Origin: Clostridia bacterium
GTDB lineage: Bacteria; Bacillota; Clostridia; Christensenellales; Borkfalkiaceae
Direction: 5' to 3'
Assembly (NCBI GenBank): GCA_900769545.1
Contig: CAAGGZ010000044.1
Span: 1 to 19,154, forward strand
DNA length: 19,154 nucleotides
Under the pieces are notes generated by a model, which searched no databases, had not been told where the DNA came from, and was given only the letters and a program-made list of their open reading frames with translations. Positions 1 through 6,735 of this stretch are shown piece by piece. A program made the translations under genes and the position numbers. Position 1 is the stretch's first letter; each line of letters starts with the position of its first letter.

Positions 1-342
1 AAACGACACAAGGAAAAGCAAGACGAGCTGAAGGCTATCGTGGGCAAGGCGTGGAAATATCCCACCTTTGTGTTCACAACTGAAATCGGAGAATATATCA
101 ATTACGGCTCTATCAACGACAAGTTGAAAGCACTATTGGAAGAAAACGAACTGCCTATTCTTACGGTACACGCACTTCGCCATACTAACGCCAGCCTTAT
201 GATTAACAGCGGCGTTGATATTAAGGCGGTGTCTGCTCGACTCGGACATTGTAACATTAGTATTACAGCCGATACATACGGGCATATATTCGATGCTTAC
301 CAAGCGAGAATTGCACAAAGCGTAGAAGATAAGCTTCTATGA
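1..342 (+). CDS. Tyrosine recombinase (integrase), C-terminal part, 5'-truncated by window edge
   Basis: The frame is open from base 1, so only the C-terminal ~113 residues of the protein are visible. It is the catalytic domain of a phage/ICE-type site-specific tyrosine recombinase, which cuts and rejoins DNA at att sites. Seen directly: the HALRHT box carrying the second catalytic Arg with its partner His, the LGH motif, and the TADTYGHIF segment whose Tyr is the expected nucleophile that forms the 3'-phosphotyrosyl link. The tail ends normally at a TGA. A 15-bp terminator follows at once. An integrase at the edge of accessory DNA usually lies next to an attachment site, consistent with the repeats at 1060-1096. 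The family is clear; the particular element is not identifiable. Confidence 0.93.
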   Translation, partial: KRHKEKQDELKAIVGKAWKYPTFVFTTEIGEYINYGSINDKLKALLEENELPILTVHALRHTNASLMINSGVDIKAVSARLGHCNISITADTYGHIFDAYQARIAQSVEDKLL

Positions 343-345
343 AAG

Positions 346-390
346 AGAACGGAGTATAATCCATCGAGATTATGCTCCGTTCTTGATTTT
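346..390 (+). terminator. Intrinsic terminator after the integrase
   Basis: AGAACGGAGTATAAT (346-360) pairs with ATTATGCTCCGTTCT (369-383): 15 pairs with a single G-U and an 8-nt loop, followed by TGATTTTTG. It starts four bases after the integrase stop codon. Confidence 0.88.
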
Positions 391-411
391 TGTTCGTGTT
401 TATGGTATAAT
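383..411 (+). promoter_or_regulatory. Sigma-A promoter for the Ntn-hydrolase-like gene
   Basis: TTGATT (383-388), a 17-bp spacer and a perfect TATAAT (406-411). The -35 box overlaps the end of the integrase terminator, so this gene has its own transcript. Confidence 0.8.
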
Positions 412-451
412 GAGTATGATATTTCGTGATGCTCCAAAAGAGGGGGATAAT

Positions 452-1057
452 ATGAGTGCAATTATTGGAGTGTGTGGTGTAGAGTTTTGTGCTTTCATAG
501 CGGATATGCGAGTCGTTACAATTGACGAAAACGACAATGAGAAATTCGCCAATGACAACACACAAAAAATTTTCAAGCTTAATGATAATGTTCTTTTTGG
601 TGCAACTGGTCGTTTTAATAGAAGCGAAGATTTCTTTTCGCCATTAAAATGCTTTTCCACTTTTAATGGTCTGACTATAACCGCTGTATGTACTGCGGTC
701 AAAGAGTATATGTCTGGCAATATGGGCATTCTAAAGCGTAATAAGGCACGAACATATTTGATTGGTGGAAAAGGCAGTAGTGGAACGTACACCCTAAGGG
801 TTATAAAGTATGATGCGACTAATAATAAAATTGTGGATGAAGATTATACACCACCATCAGCAGTGACCACATCTTACGCTTTAGCGTTACCTACGCAAGC
901 AAAACTACAAGAGCCCAGATTTACATTGATGATGGGAGAAGTAATTAGAAATGCGACAACAGTACAAGAAGTAGCAGATGGTGCAAAATTAGTCATACGA
1001 GAAATAGCGAAAGTTGATTCAACTGTAAGTGAAAAAACTATGGCTTTGGGTTGCTAA
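452..1057 (+). CDS. Proteasome-beta/HslV-like Ntn hydrolase, small (201 aa)
   Basis: I chose ATG 452 because AGAGGGGG lies just upstream and because in-frame codons further up fall inside the promoter. After Met removal the protein begins SAIIGV, and an Asp falls at position 17 in FIADMR, followed by QKIFKL with a Lys at about 38. This matches the Thr/Ser1-Asp17-Lys33 catalytic layout of the proteasome beta/HslV fold, including the hydrophobic strand after residue 1 and an LFGATGRF segment like the family's LxGxAG. Ser as N-terminal nucleophile has precedent in Bacillus ClpQ/CodW. There is no ATPase partner (HslU/ClpX type) in the window. The role is unknown; it could be a self-processing peptidase or an inactive relative. 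It lies between the integrase and the putative arm repeats, so it is probably element cargo. The fold call is inferred from motif spacing only. Confidence 0.72.
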   Translation: MSAIIGVCGVEFCAFIADMRVVTIDENDNEKFANDNTQKIFKLNDNVLFGATGRFNRSEDFFSPLKCFSTFNGLTITAVCTAVKEYMSGNMGILKRNKARTYLIGGKGSSGTYTLRVIKYDATNNKIVDEDYTPPSAVTTSYALALPTQAKLQEPRFTLMMGEVIRNATTVQEVADGAKLVIREIAKVDSTVSEKTMALGC

Positions 1058-1059
1058 AT

Positions 1060-1096
1060 AGAGGTGCAAACTTGGTGCAAATTTGGTGCAAAAACC
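1060..1096 (+). repeat. Three direct GGTGCAAA repeats, probable integrase arm-type sites
   Basis: GAGGTGCAAAC, TTGGTGCAAAT and TTGGTGCAAAA follow one another at an 11-bp period, about one helical turn. Short direct repeats of this kind near a tyrosine-recombinase gene are typical of arm-type binding sites in attP/attL regions. The role is inferred; no core site could be defined without the other end of the element. Confidence 0.5.
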
Positions 1097-1249
1097 TATA
1101 GAACGATGCGAAAGATATGCAACGAAATGCGATGAAAACGCCATAAAATCACACAAAATGAACGCTTTTCAACGATATTTAGGGGCATAAACGCTTCTGG
1201 GAAAACTCGAAGAGATAATTTTGGAGAATCCGAACAATTACAAAAAATT

Positions 1250-1280
1250 ACCGAGTGGGTTTTTCCTACTCGGTTTTTTT
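1250..1280 (+). terminator. Orphan intrinsic terminator
   Basis: ACCGAGTGGG (1250-1259) pairs with CCTACTCGGT (1265-1274), one G-U pair, with a TTTTT loop and TTTTTT after the stem. No gene precedes it for about 190 bases. Confidence 0.85.
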
Positions 1281-1290
1281 GTTACGACTA

Positions 1291-1319
1291 TTTACTTTTT
1301 CGGATGATTATGGTATAAT
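1291..1319 (+). promoter_or_regulatory. Sigma-A promoter for the 1363 lipoprotein
   Basis: TTTACT (1291-1296), a 17-bp spacer and TATAAT (1314-1319), about 40 bp before the start codon. Confidence 0.72.
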
Positions 1320-1362
1320 CTAACCAATCGATAAACTTGAATTAAAAAAGGGGGCAATCATT

Positions 1363-2028
1363 ATGAAAAAAATATTATTCATTGTAGTGCTATTAACTTG
1401 TTTAATTACTGTGTTTGGTTGTGACAATGCCTCTGGCGATGAAGCTTGTGAACACGTTTGGGGAGAATGGCAGTTCAATGATGAATCGCATTGGAGATAT
1501 TATACTTGTGGGCATGATTCCCCAGAAGTAGCCAGTAAACACACGTGGGATGTAGGTGTGGAAGTTGAGGGTGGAGACGGAGCGTATTTAATGGAATATA
1601 CCTGCACTGTTTGTGGCAAAAAAGATCAGCAAATAATTACTGTTATTCCTCCCTACTCGGTAACCGAAGACGATATTGTGGATAAAGTGTATGTTTACGA
1701 GAAAGATGGTGCTGGTAGCGACTTTGGAATTAACATCAAAGCGGATGGAACGTTTATCTATTACGAAGGCTGTTTAAGTAGCCATGTTGGTGAGGGAAAA
1801 TGGTCGTATTTGGATGGGATACTTACGTTAACAGAAAAGATTTTTCGATTTAATGAAGCGTGGGAATTAGAGGAAGTCATAGTGTCATTCAATTTCTCGG
1901 TGGTGCAAGATGCCTTAATTTTTGTGGGTGAAGGTTCGGATAATTTCCGCTATGTAAAAGTAAAAAACGGAGAAAAATTCTTTTTCCAAAAAGATGCGGA
2001 AGTATTCTTCCCAGATAATCTACAATAA
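1363..2028 (+). CDS. Lipoprotein with His/Trp/Cys-rich head and lipocalin-like tail (221 aa)
   Basis: This is a predicted surface lipoprotein of unknown function. The signal peptide MKKILFIVVLLTCLITVFGC ends in a lipobox with Cys20. The next ~65 residues carry His31-Val-Trp33, Trp36, His43-Trp44, Cys49, His51, His60-Thr-Trp62 and a C81-x2-C84 pair. This resembles the repeated HxW...HW...C...CxxCG modules seen in many clostridial secreted proteins and may bind zinc. Residues ~105-165 (GINIKADGTFIYYEG, GKWSYLDGILTLTE) have the 'GxWSYxxGxLTLT' rhythm of small beta-barrel/lipocalin-like domains. The start has AGGGGG upstream and its own promoter. A related head occurs in the lipoprotein at 5607. 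No terminator is obvious behind it. The lipoprotein call is firm; the domain descriptions are from pattern only. Confidence 0.85.
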   Translation: MKKILFIVVLLTCLITVFGCDNASGDEACEHVWGEWQFNDESHWRYYTCGHDSPEVASKHTWDVGVEVEGGDGAYLMEYTCTVCGKKDQQIITVIPPYSVTEDDIVDKVYVYEKDGAGSDFGINIKADGTFIYYEGCLSSHVGEGKWSYLDGILTLTEKIFRFNEAWELEEVIVSFNFSVVQDALIFVGEGSDNFRYVKVKNGEKFFFQKDAEVFFPDNLQ

Positions 2029-2099
2029 GGTGAATATCCTTAAGATGAATATATGTGGCAATTCCAATTTGTCGAGCTGAATAGGCGTTAAAAAAGGTA

Positions 2100-2128
2100 T
2101 TTACAAACCGTCAGGTTTATGATATAAT
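2100..2128 (+). promoter_or_regulatory. Sigma-A promoter for the 2197 lipoprotein
   Basis: TTTACA (2100-2105), a 17-bp spacer and TATAAT (2123-2128). Transcription would start near 2135, about 60 bases before the ATG. Confidence 0.78.
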
Positions 2129-2196
2129 TAAGTTAATACCCTTTAACAAGCTTATTAAATAAAGAAACGAAAACCTATAAAAGGAGAAAAATCACT

Positions 2197-2637
2197 ATGA
2201 AAAAAATCGTATCATTTGTGACTATGTTGGCAGTATTCGCTATGCTTCTTGTAGGCTGTGTCGGAAAATTCGATATGGATAAAAGTATCGAACAACTCAA
2301 GGATAAGGGCTTGACCGAAGGTATGTGCTACATTACAGAGGAAGAATGCGAACGCGCAACCTCGCTTACAAACAGTGAAATTGCGTTTATGGGCGGCGAC
2401 TTTACCGTTGAAATCGTTAAGCAGTATGGCTTGATTGAAAACGGCGACCATTCCAAGTCTTGCACGTTTATTACATTTGCTACCGAAGAACAGGCAACCA
2501 ATTTTGCGGAATTGAACATTGAATATTTTGCAAAGGGCGAGAACTCTAATAATTGGAGAATTGCACGCGACGGTTGTGTGGTTGTACTGACTAACCTTGA
2601 CGTTGCGATGGACATTATCAACCTTGAATTTAAGTAA
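2197..2637 (+). CDS. Small lipoprotein of unknown function (146 aa)
   Basis: The N-terminus MKKIVSFVTMLAVFAMLLVGC is a lipoprotein signal peptide with lipobox LVGC (Cys21), so the mature ~125 residues should sit on the outer face of the membrane. I do not recognise the rest. It contains an acidic CYITEEECE stretch, a central GGDFTVEIVKQYGL segment and a hydrophobic alpha/beta-like C-terminus, with predicted soluble character and no repeats. AAGGAG stands upstream of the ATG with good spacing. The gene has its own promoter, and no rho-independent terminator is visible before the next gene, so read-through into 2705 is possible. Confidence 0.85.
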   Translation: MKKIVSFVTMLAVFAMLLVGCVGKFDMDKSIEQLKDKGLTEGMCYITEEECERATSLTNSEIAFMGGDFTVEIVKQYGLIENGDHSKSCTFITFATEEQATNFAELNIEYFAKGENSNNWRIARDGCVVVLTNLDVAMDIINLEFK

Positions 2638-2704
2638 TATAAAGTTAGTTAGGTACCATTGTAATAAACCAATCCCTATTTGTTGAGCTAAAAAAGGAGT
2701 ATAT

Positions 2705-3349
2705 ATGCAATTAAATATTACAAACGGCTTCTATTTCAATGAATACGTAAAGAAAAACAGAGAAGGCGTGTTTGTTCCGTTCAACGAAGCGTTGATAGAC
2801 GGCGAGCTGTTATACCCGCTCTTTCATCAAGACTTTTTGGAGCAAAGAATTGCGGTGCATAACGTGACGAAAGAGGAGTACTTACAAAAAATGCAGCTCT
2901 TTTTCGAGCCCGAAAATATCAAAAAATACGACGAGATATGTTTATGGTTTGGGTTGGACGCTTTTTGTCAAATCAATATGCTTGCCTTGCTTGCGTATTT
3001 GGAGCAAATTGAATATACAGGCAGAATTTTTTATCAAGCCATCGACGACGCTTCCTTTGAAATGCTTGCAACAAAGGCGGAGCTCACTTTGGGCGCATTT
3101 ATTTCGGCGTATCAAAACGTAATGCGCGGCAAATCGATTGCCACAAAGTACGAGTTTATGAACAAGGGAATAGACGGGTATTTATATGTAAAAAATAAAG
3201 ATAACCGTTTTTATCGGTACATAAAGGAAAATATGGGGAAACGGACGGAAAAGCAACTCGTCATAGATGTATTGAAAGACAGCGCGGAGTTTGGCTTAAG
3301 CGATTTGTATATCCAAAAAATGATAAAAGAAGTATTAGGTAACTTATGA
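2705..3349 (+). CDS. Uncharacterised conserved-type protein, coupled to the methyltransferase gene (214 aa)
   Basis: A soluble protein without signal peptide or membrane segment. Its opening (LNITNGFYFNEYVKKN, then VPFNEALIDGELLYPLF) and the later LWFGLDAFCQINMLALLAYL resemble clostridial proteins of about 210 residues often left unnamed or loosely grouped with DUF1835-like/AraC-annotated proteins. I recall the pattern but cannot verify the family. It has no recognisable helix-turn-helix. AAAAAAGGAG precedes ATG 2705. Its TGA overlaps the ATG of the methyltransferase in an ATGA junction, so the two are translationally coupled and likely act in one process, possibly regulation or modification of a small molecule. 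Confidence 0.75.
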   Translation: MQLNITNGFYFNEYVKKNREGVFVPFNEALIDGELLYPLFHQDFLEQRIAVHNVTKEEYLQKMQLFFEPENIKKYDEICLWFGLDAFCQINMLALLAYLEQIEYTGRIFYQAIDDASFEMLATKAELTLGAFISAYQNVMRGKSIATKYEFMNKGIDGYLYVKNKDNRFYRYIKENMGKRTEKQLVIDVLKDSAEFGLSDLYIQKMIKEVLGNL

Positions 3350-4131
3350 ACAACGTAAACAAAACATTATATATTCCTTTGTACGGAAAGGCATACGTGA
3401 GCAAAAAGGGCATTTTGCTTGCGGACAAAAAAGCGGAAGAAATTTGGGAAGCGGAACAATTTCCGCTCAAGGGAAAATCCAAATCCAAATGGCTCGCGTA
3501 TTATATGGGGATTCGCTCCGCTGTTTTTGATAATTGGCTGAAAGAGCGGCTTAGCGATACGGAGGAATCCGTCGTTATACATATTGGTTGCGGTATGGAT
3601 AGCAGAATTTTGCGTGTTGGCGCAAACAATCACAAGTGGTATGACGTGGATTTTCCCGATGTTATCGAGGAAAGAAAACGGTATTATAAGCAGTCTGCCG
3701 ACTATCAAATGCTTGCAGGGGATTTGCGAGAGAAGGAATGGCTGAGAAATATCCCCGAAGCAAAACGGGCGATTGTTGTTATGGAAGGCGTGAGCATGTA
3801 TTTGACGACGGAAGAGCTCCGTGTCTTCATAGCCAATTTAAGTGAGCGTTTCGAGAAGATTTCCCTTCTTATGGATTGCTATACAGTATTCGCCGCTAAA
3901 ATGTCCAAACATAAAAACCCCGTCAAGGACGTTGGCGTTACCAAGGTTCACGGCATAGATAATCCGAAATCGTTGGAAAATGGCGGTGTGGCTTTTATAA
4001 AGGAACATACGATGATACCGCAAAGTTTTATGGAAGAGTTGCAGGGTATGGAAAAGTTTATTTTTAAAAATTTATACGCAGGGAATTTTTCCAAAAAATT
4101 ATATCGGTTGTACGAATATAAGAAGGATTAA
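3346..4131 (+). CDS. Class I SAM-dependent O-methyltransferase, TcmP/PPM1 (LCM) type (261 aa)
   Basis: Predicted to transfer a methyl group from S-adenosylmethionine to a carboxyl or hydroxyl group. Motif I is VVIHIGCGMDSR at about residues 76-87, followed by WYDVDFPDVIEERKRYY, the acidic post-I loop with the WYDvDfPdVI signature of the leucine carboxyl methyltransferase/TcmP family (COG3315-like). AGDLREKEWL and VVMEGVSMYLTTEEL are the later family motifs; the Glu-Gly-Val-x-Met-Tyr-Leu block is characteristic. The length is normal for the bacterial branch. The substrate cannot be read from the sequence. The start overlaps the preceding stop (ATGA), so both proteins come from one message. Confidence 0.88.
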   Translation: MNNVNKTLYIPLYGKAYVSKKGILLADKKAEEIWEAEQFPLKGKSKSKWLAYYMGIRSAVFDNWLKERLSDTEESVVIHIGCGMDSRILRVGANNHKWYDVDFPDVIEERKRYYKQSADYQMLAGDLREKEWLRNIPEAKRAIVVMEGVSMYLTTEELRVFIANLSERFEKISLLMDCYTVFAAKMSKHKNPVKDVGVTKVHGIDNPKSLENGGVAFIKEHTMIPQSFMEELQGMEKFIFKNLYAGNFSKKLYRLYEYKKD

Positions 4132-4154
4132 ACCTACCATTTTACTCCACTGAC

Positions 4155-4178
4155 GGTTGAGGACTCTCCAACTCAACC
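4155..4178 (+). repeat. Short inverted repeat after the methyltransferase gene
   Basis: GGTTGAG (4155-4161) and CTCAACC (4172-4178) with a 10-nt loop. No T-run follows, so it is not a standard terminator on this strand. It could weakly stabilise the 3' end of the upstream message. Confidence 0.4.
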
Positions 4179-4194
4179 AACGGTATGTAGACTT

Positions 4195-4217
4195 TTGACA
4201 AGAAAGTATATATACTT
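4195..4217 (+). promoter_or_regulatory. TTGACA box next to a 14-bp perfect palindrome: probable regulated promoter
   Basis: TTGACA (4195-4200) is a consensus -35 box. Directly behind it AAGTATATATACTT (4204-4217) is a perfect palindrome of operator size, filling the space where the promoter spacer should be. A -10 hexamer at normal spacing is weak (GCAGTA), so either the promoter needs an activator or TATACT inside the palindrome is used. A dimeric repressor or activator, perhaps the XRE protein at 4279 itself, is the natural candidate ligand (inference). Confidence 0.5.
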
Positions 4218-4236
4218 GCAGTACAGGAGGTGAAAA

Positions 4237-4278
4237 ATGGCAACAATACAAAAACAAAAAAATGAAAGGAGCAGGTAA
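4237..4278 (+). CDS. Possible 13-codon leader peptide before the XRE gene
   Basis: ATG GCA ACA ATA... encodes MATIQKQKNERSR. It is preceded by AGGAGG with ideal spacing, a better ribosome site than that of most full-length genes here. Its TAA directly abuts the ATG of the regulator at 4279. Either it is a coupled leader peptide that tunes translation of the regulator, or it is the fossil 5' end of a lost gene. There is no homology evidence. Confidence 0.4.
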   Translation: MATIQKQKNERSR

Positions 4279-4893
4279 ATGGATCAAGTCAAAATCGGTA
4301 AATTTATTGCCGAGCGTCGAAAAGAAAACAATCTGACGCAAATGCAGTTGGCTGAAAAATTGAATATCACCGACAGAGCCGTATCGAAGTGGGAGACGGG
4401 CAGAGCGATGCCCGATTCCTCGATTATGCTGGAATTGTGCGATATTCTTAAAATCAGCGTAAATGAATTATTAATTGGAGAGAAAATTATTATGGAAAAC
4501 AACAATCAGAAAAACGAACAACTTTTGCTGGATATGGCGAAAGAATTAGAGCAAAAAAATAAAACAATCTGGAAAACTATGTGGATTATCTTGATTGTGA
4601 GTATGACCGCTTTGTTGGCAGGGCTTTTTATTGCCGCATTTTTGATACCTGAAGGGGTTTGGCAGCTTGTCGCCATTCTCGGTATTTGCGTTGTGTTTTT
4701 AGTGCCTTGCTTTTATGCGTTAAAACTTGAGGTGAGCGTAGGCGCATACAAGTGCAAAAATTGCGGTCACGAAATCGTGCCTACCTACACGCAAGCCTTG
4801 AATGCAATGCACATGGGAACGACGCGTTATTTAAAATGCCCGAAGTGCGGAAAACGCACTTGGTGCAAAAAAGTGTTGGATACAAAGCGTTAA
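4279..4893 (+). CDS. XRE-family regulator with two membrane segments and a C-terminal zinc ribbon (204 aa)
   Basis: Residues ~5-60 form a Cro/C1-type helix-turn-helix (IGKFIAERRKENNLTQMQLA, then VSKWETGRAMPDSS), a DNA-binding domain. A charged linker follows, then two hydrophobic helices (~96-116 and ~124-147), so the protein should be membrane-tethered with the HTH in the cytosol. The C-terminus has C159-x2-C162 and C187-x2-C190 plus Cys196, a zinc-ribbon pattern. Such HTH-TM-ribbon proteins are common in Clostridia; the effector is unknown. The start ATG is immediately preceded by the TAA of a possible 13-codon leader, and AAAGGAGC lies upstream. A terminator follows, so the unit is monocistronic. 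It may autoregulate through the palindrome at 4204. Confidence 0.85.
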   Translation: MDQVKIGKFIAERRKENNLTQMQLAEKLNITDRAVSKWETGRAMPDSSIMLELCDILKISVNELLIGEKIIMENNNQKNEQLLLDMAKELEQKNKTIWKTMWIILIVSMTALLAGLFIAAFLIPEGVWQLVAILGICVVFLVPCFYALKLEVSVGAYKCKNCGHEIVPTYTQALNAMHMGTTRYLKCPKCGKRTWCKKVLDTKR

Positions 4894-4899
4894 ATTTAT

Positions 4900-4932
4900 A
4901 AAGGAGCTCTGTCTTGTACAGGGCTCCTTTTT
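4900..4932 (+). terminator. Intrinsic terminator after the XRE gene
   Basis: AAAGGAGCTCTG (4900-4911) pairs with CAGGGCTCCTTT (4919-4930), one G-U pair and a 7-nt loop, followed by TT. Confidence 0.87.
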
Positions 4933-4958
4933 CGTATAGAATAAATTTAATATCACTA

Positions 4959-4987
4959 TTGCGTTTTTTAGGCGGTTGTGCTATAAT
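4959..4987 (+). promoter_or_regulatory. Sigma-A promoter for the acetyltransferase gene
   Basis: TTGCGT (4959-4964), a 17-bp spacer and TATAAT (4982-4987). Confidence 0.72.
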
Positions 4988-5017
4988 AAGACAAAAAATG
5001 TAGGAATAGAGGAAAAA

Positions 5018-5533
5018 ATGTCACGGACGGTTATAACGGAAAGATTGTGCTTACACGCAATAGAAGATAAGGATTTAGAGGCGATGCTTGCGCTGTTTAC
5101 CGACGCGGAGGTTTATAAAACCTTTATGCTCCCCGACTTTAAATGCTATGAAGAGCAGGTCAAGCTCTTTGAAAGATTAAAAACGTTGTCCAATCAAGCA
5201 GGACGGTTTGTCTACGGCATTTATCTTCATGGCGAGCTGATTGGCTTTCTCAACGACGTGGAGATAGCAGGGGAAGAGATTGAGCTTGGATACGTCATTT
5301 CTCCAAAGCACAAAAACAAGGGCTATGCAACAGAAGTGTTGACGGCAATGATGGAGCTGCTCTTCACAGAGGGATTTACAATGGTGAAAGCAGGCGCGTT
5401 TGAGAAAAATACAGCAAGTATGCGCGTAATGGAAAAGAGCGGTATGACAAGAATTGCTAAGCAAGACGAAATCACCTATCGGGGAAAAATACATCGTTGT
5501 ATTTATTATGAAAAAAATTTAAAAAATAAGTGA
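5018..5533 (+). CDS. GNAT-family N-acetyltransferase, RimJ/RimL type (171 aa)
   Basis: Predicted to move an acetyl group from acetyl-CoA to an amine on a protein or small molecule. The opening TERLCLHAIEDKDLEAMLAL is the typical RimJ/RimL-like beta1-alpha1 ('TxRLxLRxxxxxD'). The acetyl-CoA site is in ELGYVISPKHKNKGYATEVL (the R/Q-x-x-G-x-A loop reads KNKGYA), and the closing motif is FEKNTASMRVMEKSGM ('N..S..v.eK.GF'). I chose ATG 5018 because GAGGAAAA precedes it and because codons further upstream would fall within or right behind the -10 box. The last codons and TGA lie inside a ~50-bp repeat also found at 6736 (see repeats). No terminator separates it from 5607. Confidence 0.9.
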   Translation: MSRTVITERLCLHAIEDKDLEAMLALFTDAEVYKTFMLPDFKCYEEQVKLFERLKTLSNQAGRFVYGIYLHGELIGFLNDVEIAGEEIELGYVISPKHKNKGYATEVLTAMMELLFTEGFTMVKAGAFEKNTASMRVMEKSGMTRIAKQDEITYRGKIHRCIYYEKNLKNK

Positions 5534-5574
5534 GTAAAATGCTCGACTTATCCGTTATATATATGCAACGGGCA
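5522..5574 (+). repeat. ~50-bp direct repeat, copy A, with two hairpins (possible RNA element)
   Basis: It matches 6736-6785 at 43 of 50 aligned positions, with a 2-base indel. Hairpin 1 pairs ATAAGT+GAG (5526-5534) with CTC, a bulged G, and ACTTAT (5542-5551). Hairpin 2 pairs CCGTT (5552-5556) with AACGG (5567-5571). All seven substitutions against copy B are transitions and keep the pairing. It overlaps the acetyltransferase stop codon and lies in the leader of the 5607 gene. Confidence 0.7.
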
Positions 5575-5606
5575 TTGAATGCTACTTAAAAGATAGGAGA
5601 AAAACG

Positions 5607-6710
5607 ATGAAAAAATTATTGCTGAGCCTTTTGACGGTTATGTTTATAATGACTGGCTTTGCTTCTTGTACGAATTTAATACATAAGCATATTACCGACG
5701 AGGAATGGTCTTATGATGAGTTGCAGCATTGGAAAAACGTTACTTGTACGTGGAACAAGTGTGACTTTAATATTGCGTCTTACGATCACGTTGACGAAAA
5801 CGGCGATAGAATTTGTGACGTTTGCGAATATCAAATGCCGCAACTTAATGTAGATATTGAATGGTATATAAGCGAAACGCACCATTGGTATCTTCCTGGA
5901 TCTGCTGAGAATGGAGCTATGATTGGCGTAGTTTATGGATATGGAGAACACGTTGATGAGGACGGAGATTTGTTGTGCGACGTCTGCGGTTATCATTTAA
6001 TAATCTGCGATCCCTGCGACCCCCCGACGAACTATTTTCTTCGCAATCAAGCGGGGTGTGAATGGCTTCAGGAAATGACAGCCGAGGAGATTGCCGAAGT
6101 CAAAATCATTATCGAAGCTGTGGGGGTCGCTCCTGGAGCGTTCAAAGACATTGTAACATCCGAAGATGAAACGGCGATTGCAAGAATTTTTGAGGCTTAC
6201 TATTGGTTGGATACTTGGCCTATTTCAAAGGAAGAGGGCGAGGTTGACGGCGGTGGCGCAGTAACCGTAATATTCACTTTACACGACGGAACGCAAAAGG
6301 AACTTTTCTTCAACAACGAAAATTACTGTGATACAAACGGCAATTACTTTTCGTTGCTGTATACGCCGAAATTTGAAGAAACAGATAATTGTGTATATAG
6401 CATTGGATTTATAACGTATCAAGGAGACGGTCAAGTATTTGATGCAAATGATAACACTATTTGCCATATTCCAATGGATGAACTTGAGTTTATGGTGGTT
6501 GTAGACGAGCTTGTACTTGATACAAAGGCCATCACGCATTATGTTGAAACGGAGTTCGGGAAACTCTATTTCCTTTCGGATATTTATTTTTACATCGAAG
6601 GTAGTGTTGAGTATGATCCTTTGGATGGAAAAGAAGCACCTATATTTTTCCAGCTTTGCGGAAAAAATTTAAAGGAATTGATACAGGAATATAGGATTAC
6701 TACCGAATAA
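5607..6710 (+). CDS. Lipoprotein with two HVDExGDxxCDVC motifs (367 aa)
   Basis: MKKLLLSLLTVMFIMTGFASC is a lipoprotein signal with the lipobox ending at Cys21. The head has His26/His28, Trp34, His41-Trp42, Cys47 and Cys52. It then has two copies of an Asp-rich plus CxxC motif, HVDENGDRICDVC (residues 61-73) and HVDEDGDLLCDVC (115-127), separated by an HHW stretch. The Asp pattern resembles a dockerin/EF-like calcium loop and the CxxC a metal-binding or redox pair; both readings are pattern-based. The remaining ~240 residues are alpha/beta-like, with no family I recognise. AGGAG precedes ATG 5607. The head resembles that of the 1363 lipoprotein. The gene is flanked by direct repeats A and B, suggesting a cassette or a shared RNA leader. 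It is likely a cell-surface protein with unknown ligand. Confidence 0.85.
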   Translation: MKKLLLSLLTVMFIMTGFASCTNLIHKHITDEEWSYDELQHWKNVTCTWNKCDFNIASYDHVDENGDRICDVCEYQMPQLNVDIEWYISETHHWYLPGSAENGAMIGVVYGYGEHVDEDGDLLCDVCGYHLIICDPCDPPTNYFLRNQAGCEWLQEMTAEEIAEVKIIIEAVGVAPGAFKDIVTSEDETAIARIFEAYYWLDTWPISKEEGEVDGGGAVTVIFTLHDGTQKELFFNNENYCDTNGNYFSLLYTPKFEETDNCVYSIGFITYQGDGQVFDANDNTICHIPMDELEFMVVVDELVLDTKAITHYVETEFGKLYFLSDIYFYIEGSVEYDPLDGKEAPIFFQLCGKNLKELIQEYRITTE

Positions 6711-6735
6711 TTTTAAATCTTGCGCTATTTTATGC

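Larger units (their letters stand above)
1058..1362 (+). other. Non-coding stretch at the probable element boundary
   Basis: No supported gene lies in these 305 bases. They hold three TTGGTGCAAA-type repeats (1060-1096), an A-rich stretch with scattered GCGAAA/ATGCGA words, an isolated terminator (1250-1280) and the promoter of the next gene. A stop-bounded frame around 1190-1310 has no start codon and is not called. The terminator has no gene upstream inside the window, which suggests that the original upstream gene was separated from it. Confidence 0.6.

Noticed and set aside
1090..2180. AAAACCTATA at 1090 and again near 2170 as a possible att duplication
   Set aside because: A 10-bp match is expected by chance in this much AT-rich DNA.
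2066..2692. Similar words AATTTGTCGAGCTGAA (2066) and TATTTGTTGAGCTAAA (2677) flanking the 2197 lipoprotein
   Set aside because: Only about 13 of 16 bases match and the similarity does not extend, so chance is likely.
4155..4178. Hairpin after the methyltransferase considered as a terminator
   Set aside because: A 7-bp stem with a 10-nt loop and no T-run on the plus strand; listed only as an inverted repeat.
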